Of a DNA stretch of 17,180 nt, positions 14,001 to 17,180 are shown piece by piece. The position numbers and the translations under genes are program-made. The DNA lies in the NCBI GenBank assembly GCA_015521535.1, contig WAOA01000001.1:1-17180 (forward strand), written 5' to 3'. This DNA comes from Candidatus Aenigmatarchaeota archaeon. Lineage in GTDB: Archaea > Aenigmatarchaeota > Aenigmatarchaeia > Aenigmatarchaeales > SZUA-1535. The notes under the pieces were generated by a model. The model saw only the letters and a program-made list of their open reading frames with translations, searched no databases and was not told the DNA's origin. Each line of letters opens with the position of its first letter. Position 1 is the first letter of the stretch.

Positions 14001-14368
14001 TATCTATAAGGATATGAACGATGGTAATATTGCTCTACACCATCTATGTAAAATGCAACACTATCACTACCGCCGCCCCATGCGTATCTATACCAGAATG
14101 ATAAATTCCCATCTTCAGGAATTGTAACCTTTTTCCATGCACAAAATGCTCGTCTATCGCCAGTGTTACAATTTACGGTATCTTCAATTTTAAGAACTTT
14201 TCCCATATAAGAATCATCTACTATTTCCAATCTTCCTGTACCAGATGTGCTCCATCCGTCAAGATTTCCATCTTCAAAATTTTCATAGAAGTAGACCAGT
14301 CCGTATCCATTTCCTAATAGAAGTGTGAATATGATGAGGGAAAATATTATAACACTCTTTTGCTTCAT
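11063..14368 (-). CDS. Large secreted multidomain Cys-rich surface protein
   Basis: 1101-aa protein with a signal peptide (about residues 1-23). Two related jelly-roll/lectin-like modules follow: about 25-175 (FYENFEDGNLDGW...SFWYRYAWGG...FYIDGVEQ...KGTHTLKWCSS...VDSIQVDIPEP) and about 350-505 (FEYGFPQGWETGG...TFFWKYENGG...FYIDGNQV...PGTHTLLWKLIGW...IDKVQLEPP). Between them is a beta module with DPDNNGIFTPGE and the Asp-rich DTDLDGDG, likely Ca2+ ligands. Residues about 510-890 are Cys-rich with many CC and CxxC pairs. The C-terminus has an Ig-like NEW3/CARDB-type module (about 893-1008) and a carboxypeptidase-regulatory-like module (about 1012-1101). No C-terminal membrane segment is seen. 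The SD GGTGA overlaps the stop of the upstream gene, 5 nt away. Adhesion or glycan binding is inferred from the modules. Confidence 0.85.
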   Translation of the reverse strand: MKQKSVIIFSLIIFTLLLGNGYGLVYFYENFEDGNLDGWSTSGTGRLEIVDDSYMGKVLKIEDTVNCNTGDRRAFCAWKKVTIPEDGNLSFWYRYAWGGGSDSVAFYIDGVEQYYHRSYPYRYVDKSIETIQGPDGWKKKIFTISKGTHTLKWCSSRCSYWGVNVKSFVDSIQVDIPEPYTMNFKVFDTARNKYVDSGDVFVLPTQNIKIRGTISNNQSISKYLNRLVLTIEFAKIKIPEGNYQFSPSLWSLKENSVKVWYKNGKSGSDIGNGGCKIIDPDNNGIFTPGETLTFECWVNASYWEDVKIYENEGIYPWISFTDLDTDLDGDGVKGEWWDDGLVKFAPVDAQVQSFEYGFPQGWETGGRREGGSDCDWRSCCSWGQYNGKKYEGKYSLRSTITTNCNWAESYIKTTVTLTTEKKLTFFWKYENGGYDPDAEEYRNFYRANLRFYIDGNQVALTGGGWNKKEFLLAPGTHTLLWKLIGWDCRLSVCKSYGYIDKVQLEPPIRDYEEINFRIYTRINPVGWCERLYIKLGGNTNCPSRLPPGCTCKKTADNSYKITCPVDLKGVACGTNRFFKVERYSYYGYWGFFFGGGNYYYGPEGFKACGLWGETPKSNIEYYLNYKGCNPKYQNCNYIINCLNKKTYECRSGVCRYRVIASKCSGGWWWSRDTEKIFSCNGNCDEYKDKIYSPQITNRFCPIGTICAYGGGCCAPPNDMVCNDECASSKENLCCDNTLINLGDVGEYNGNEWRSDGKVAKCTQASFVKESPPYIKGEIITGSPAKAIKCTAIGLNPYGKNPQVEICGDASCYDANAYQYCANPSLSDVKARTGAYCDSSRGIDCEGGGVCKVRCCAPGVTPKEDEICDASGMPIKMAGTKEWINMCIARPFSIFITPKEVNASIGSEVTFTVRVFNNIQYPYTITIHDPELYEYSEKDGAQRKEEWNTSVIEYTSEEGKDVMRGRHSLIETLQPYEEKTYTLKIKVPNAKEKVIVNVTATGSFASDIAVINVLPPFYTIVIDASMFDSYSNPVPNTPVYAYICEKDVEYCTQDAPWLYTNSTVSDSNGRFEITMNVTLRPNDVYKVGVVTERGYAETLIET

Positions 14369-14373
14369 TTATT

Positions 14374-16338
14374 TCACCCACATATAGTTTTCGAATTTAC
14401 TCTTATACAATACGGACATGCATTTCCGCATCCAGTAGTTACGAGCATTGTTATTCCGCCGTAGGGCATTTCTCTTATAACTAGTTCTTCGAATCCTGTT
14501 TCTGGATTATACTGCTTAAACGCGAAATCTTGTGGATATTGTGAAAAATATGGATCATAAGTGATTCTAACTTTTCCATGAGTGAGTTCTGCTAATTGAT
14601 AGCACCAAGGTGAATTGCAGGGATTTGACCATAATTTATTGCAATTAGAGATAGCAAAAACTCTTAACTCTGCTTTTCCACATACAGTAGAATAAAATGA
14701 TATATTCACCGGTTCACCCAAAGCACCTTTCAACAAGTACCATTTCCCATTCCAAGTACCGGTTCTATCATTGGACAAGCAACCTCTTATTACATTTCCA
14801 GATGTCATGTTTACTATCACAGTAGCGCCTGGACAACTATTCCTTCCGGAACACGAGCCTATATAATTGCATGATTCCGGATTGTTATCTGGTGTCGAAT
14901 CCTGACAACCTTGACATGGCTGAAGCGAGCATTGATATCCGCTGCAACAATAAGGACATTCTTCTTGTGAATAGCAGTAATTCCTTTTACATTCGCTTCT
15001 AGATGGATCGTATTCACCAACATTTACATAACCACCCGTCCAGCATGCTGAATCTTCTCTGTCCGTAAGCCCGTCCTTATCGTTATCTATTCCGTCGCCG
15101 CATGTGTTGGGCGAACAATCCGCATCTTGTGGGCCGCACCATTTACAGTTGTTAGTAAAACAGTCGAAATAATTCGTGTAAGAATCACATGCCCCTTCTG
15201 GCGGGCCATTACAGGTTCCGCCGAATCCAAGTCCGTAGCAGCATGCCTGAGAATCGGGAGCGTAATAATTTGGTAAACCTGCGCAGGTTGACTGACAGGT
15301 GTATTCTCCGGGAGAAGTTCCGTAACAAAATCCCGAGCAGCATTCCTCCGAAGACGTGCAGGGTTCGCCTACTTGCTTACCCGTACATTCACACGCGCCA
15401 TTAACGCATGATTGACAGTTCCACACTTCAGATGCAACAGAAGAACCCGAGCAATAGTACTCGTTCAGCCTTGTATCGGAAACACAATAGTCGGTGAGTG
15501 ATTGAAAAGCATCCGTTGCCGTGCCTTTTACATAAGGATTGTTTCCGTTATCTGTATCGCTGCAAGGACAGTTTCCTGATGAAATGTCATAGCACGCGCC
15601 GTTGTTCCAGCAGCATGCGGAATTTGCTTCGCAGGTTTGCTGGTCGATTATCGCAGTGCAGGATTGACATTCAGGAGAGTTCTTATCATAACATGCTCCG
15701 TTGGCCCAGCAGCATCTATCAGTAGGACAGGTTTCTTGAAGGGTGTAATCGGAGCAGGGTGGTGTTATTGGATCACAATAATAACTTTCTGTAGTAACAT
15801 CATATTTTAATCTATATCCACTTGGACAACATCTTTTCATATAAACCGTTAATTTACATTCATCCACAAACACATTATTTACTATTCCTCCGCATTCGTT
15901 TTTATAGGCTGTACTATCACCTACTACACTAACAGATTTACCTTGATTTAAATTATAAGAAAAAATTCCGGAAGCAGTCCATTCTTCCGCTAAAAATCCT
16001 GTACATATTCCATTTTGCAGAGGATTATAAATACATTCCGACCATCCTACTCTCGCTCCCTCTGTTCCAATCCAACTTCTTATAAGTACTTTATCTGCTA
16101 TGCCGTTATATTTAGTTTTTAAACACGATTGCACCTTAGAACCTGTAATCTTACAATATCCAACACCATTTTTATCCCATTGTACACAGTTCACCTCTGC
16201 TATTGTTAAAGCTCCGCCACCACATTCTCCTGTTACACTAATTTCGTAGGTTTCAGTTGTACATTCTTCAGCATTAACATAAAAAAATATTAATAATAAT
16301 CCGAATAAAAAATACAATCCAATTTTTATCCTGGACAT
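14374..16338 (-). CDS. Secreted protein with 67 cysteines
   Basis: 654-aa protein with a signal peptide (about residues 1-23, hydrophobic LYFLFGLLLIFFYVNA) and 67 Cys in total, one in ten. A motif is duplicated: CPTDRCCWANGACYD (about 203-217) and CEANSACCWNNGACYD (about 234-249). Further modules are CTSSEECCSGFC, a knottin-like pattern, and CGDGIDNDKDGLTDREDSAC (about 411-430), an Asp-rich Ca2+-type motif seen in many secreted proteins of DPANN archaea. A beta-rich C-terminal domain (about 515-654) contains fewer Cys and ends CGNACPYCIRVNSKTICG. I do not recognise a named family. The even, paired cysteines suggest structural disulfides formed outside the cell. It is the middle gene of a three-gene operon. 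Confidence 0.85.
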   Translation of the reverse strand: MSRIKIGLYFLFGLLLIFFYVNAEECTTETYEISVTGECGGGALTIAEVNCVQWDKNGVGYCKITGSKVQSCLKTKYNGIADKVLIRSWIGTEGARVGWSECIYNPLQNGICTGFLAEEWTASGIFSYNLNQGKSVSVVGDSTAYKNECGGIVNNVFVDECKLTVYMKRCCPSGYRLKYDVTTESYYCDPITPPCSDYTLQETCPTDRCCWANGACYDKNSPECQSCTAIIDQQTCEANSACCWNNGACYDISSGNCPCSDTDNGNNPYVKGTATDAFQSLTDYCVSDTRLNEYYCSGSSVASEVWNCQSCVNGACECTGKQVGEPCTSSEECCSGFCYGTSPGEYTCQSTCAGLPNYYAPDSQACCYGLGFGGTCNGPPEGACDSYTNYFDCFTNNCKWCGPQDADCSPNTCGDGIDNDKDGLTDREDSACWTGGYVNVGEYDPSRSECKRNYCYSQEECPYCCSGYQCSLQPCQGCQDSTPDNNPESCNYIGSCSGRNSCPGATVIVNMTSGNVIRGCLSNDRTGTWNGKWYLLKGALGEPVNISFYSTVCGKAELRVFAISNCNKLWSNPCNSPWCYQLAELTHGKVRITYDPYFSQYPQDFAFKQYNPETGFEELVIREMPYGGITMLVTTGCGNACPYCIRVNSKTICG

Positions 16339-16344
16339 TTTATT

Positions 16345-16860
16345 TCACACCACTTTTCTAAAATTTTCAATTATTTTTTTTGCTGTCTTATTTACAGTCG
16401 TTCCTAAAATTGGAATTGGAGAAAGTCCTAATATTTCTTTTGGATATTTTGAAATCTGAGTATAAGGATCGTCTCCTGTAATTGCTGACGCGAAAGTAGC
16501 AAATATCGTCCAAGCGGTATAACCCGTTACAAAACTTGTAAGATCTCTCAAATAATCTTTAATATCGCCATCTATTTTTAATTTTTCGGATATTCTATCA
16601 GATATATTAAAAACATTTTCAATAACCATTCCTGGAAGTGTGTATATTGTTCCCGCAATACCGCCTATAGTTCCGCCTACAGTAACAGCCTCTGTTATTG
16701 ATTTTGCCTTTTCTAATACAAAAGGTCCGATACCTGTTGTGTATTGAGAGGAAAAATAAATCGCGCCTCCCATAGCATTATTTACAAGTGTTTCATAGTC
16801 TTTATTTTTAGGATCCAAGCCAGTTTTCACCCTTTCTTGATTTTTGTACATGTTCATCAT
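16345..16860 (-). CDS. Small membrane protein, unknown function
   Basis: 171-aa protein with two glycine-rich hydrophobic stretches (about residues 60-85, AVTVGGTIGGIAGTIYTLPG; and about 112-130, YTAWTIFATFASAITG) separated by a charged segment, then SPIPILGTTVNKTAKKIIENF at the C-terminus. No signal peptide and no catalytic motif were seen, and no family is recognised. The gene is first of the surface-protein operon: its stop TGA lies 6 nt before the next ATG and is embedded in the SD of that gene. The start is ATG 16860; a second ATG follows immediately and a third is two codons later. TATA lies about 28 bp upstream. It could assist membrane insertion or anchoring of the two exported proteins, which is inference from position only. 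Confidence 0.7.
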   Translation of the reverse strand: MMNMYKNQERVKTGLDPKNKDYETLVNNAMGGAIYFSSQYTTGIGPFVLEKAKSITEAVTVGGTIGGIAGTIYTLPGMVIENVFNISDRISEKLKIDGDIKDYLRDLTSFVTGYTAWTIFATFASAITGDDPYTQISKYPKEILGLSPIPILGTTVNKTAKKIIENFRKVV

Positions 16861-16870
16861 AATAAATATT

Positions 16871-16892
16871 TACTACTTAGTAGTATTTAAAG
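16871..16892 (-). promoter_or_regulatory. TATA box and 7-bp palindrome of the surface operon
   Basis: On the minus strand CTTTAAATA (16892-16884) is about 28 bp before ATG 16860. It runs into the palindrome TACTACT-T-AGTAGTA (16871-16885), which lies between TATA and the presumed transcription start, a good position for an operator. Confidence 0.5.
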
Positions 16893-17180
16893 ATTTCGAT
16901 ATTTTTTTATCGAATCGATACTTACCCCAATTAATAAAATAAGAGGTGTCTCGTTTCCATAGTTTAAGATTCCGCCTATAAGATAATTATTATAAATGAC
17001 TATTGACACGGTTCCTTCTTTTCCAGAGTATATAGCACTTTTTACACCATTGATTATTATCTCTTTTTTTGTCATATTATATTCTAAAAGATTTTTATTT
17101 ATTATTTCAACTACCTGAGATAGTATCGAAGTATCATAATATTTAGCTATCTGAATTGTTAAATTCCCGTTATTATAAAT
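16887..17180 (-). CDS. Hypothetical protein, 5' end cut by window edge
   Basis: The frame is open from the right edge of the window to a stop at 16887. The ATG at 17075 is therefore probably internal: the 35 codons before it read continuously (YNNGNLTIQIAKYYDTSILS at the edge, then QVVEIINKNLLEYN). The visible 97 residues contain a beta-rich stretch (VKSAIYSGKEGTVSIVIYNN, YLIGGILNYGNETPLILLIG) ending in SIDSIKKYRNL. The pattern of a strand, a value-like loop and a final short helix resembles small archaeal lipoprotein-type domains that measure or bind at the cell surface, but I do not recognise a family. It is the upstream same-strand neighbour of the surface operon, separated by a promoter-like 26 bp. 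Confidence 0.6.
   Translation of the reverse strand: MYNNGNLTIQIAKYYDTSILSQVVEIINKNLLEYNMTKKEIIINGVKSAIYSGKEGTVSIVIYNNYLIGGILNYGNETPLILLIGVSIDSIKKYRNL

Overview
The window is AT-rich archaeal DNA. Supporting signs are a Pelota/Dom34 gene, a tRNA gene with bulge-helix-bulge introns, TATA boxes about 25-30 bp upstream of start codons (leaderless pattern), and very Cys-rich secreted proteins with Asp-rich C-x-DGIDND-type motifs. Such secreted proteins are common in DPANN and related lineages, but I cannot place the organism more precisely from sequence alone.

Left third (1-5200), an accessory or defence-like region. Two DUF4143-type AAA+ ATPases converge: one is cut by the left edge and the other is complete. 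A decayed C-terminal scrap of a third copy lies beside them. Next comes a two-gene AbiE-like nucleotidyltransferase toxin/antitoxin operon, with the toxin gene first and an imperfect palindrome around its TATA box. An 828-bp IS6-like insertion sequence sits just upstream of that promoter. It has an 8-bp target duplication, a broken transposase and a long hairpin that would pair both its Shine-Dalgarno sequence and its start codon. IS-end-like debris continues to about 5200 and again at 5677-5812.

Middle (5490-11062), mostly housekeeping genes on both strands: a 52-aa glycine-rich membrane peptide, a membrane-anchored beta-repeat protein, Pelota, a small SAM methyltransferase, an unknown helical protein, a DHH-DHHA1 phosphoesterase and a YjbQ/UPF0047 protein. 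The main discovery is at 9184-9421 on the minus strand: a tRNA-Ala(GGC) gene with two introns, one at 37/38 and one in the T-loop. Both introns begin with the same 25-nt perfect hairpin. The 5' end of this tRNA also contains the last four codons and the stop codon of the DHH gene.

Right third (11063-17180), a minus-strand operon. A small membrane protein (171 aa) is followed by a 654-aa protein with 67 cysteines and a 1101-aa multidomain secreted protein, with 5-6 nt between genes and Shine-Dalgarno sequences overlapping the upstream stop codons. This looks like a cell-surface or secreted module. A partial gene runs off the right edge upstream of it.
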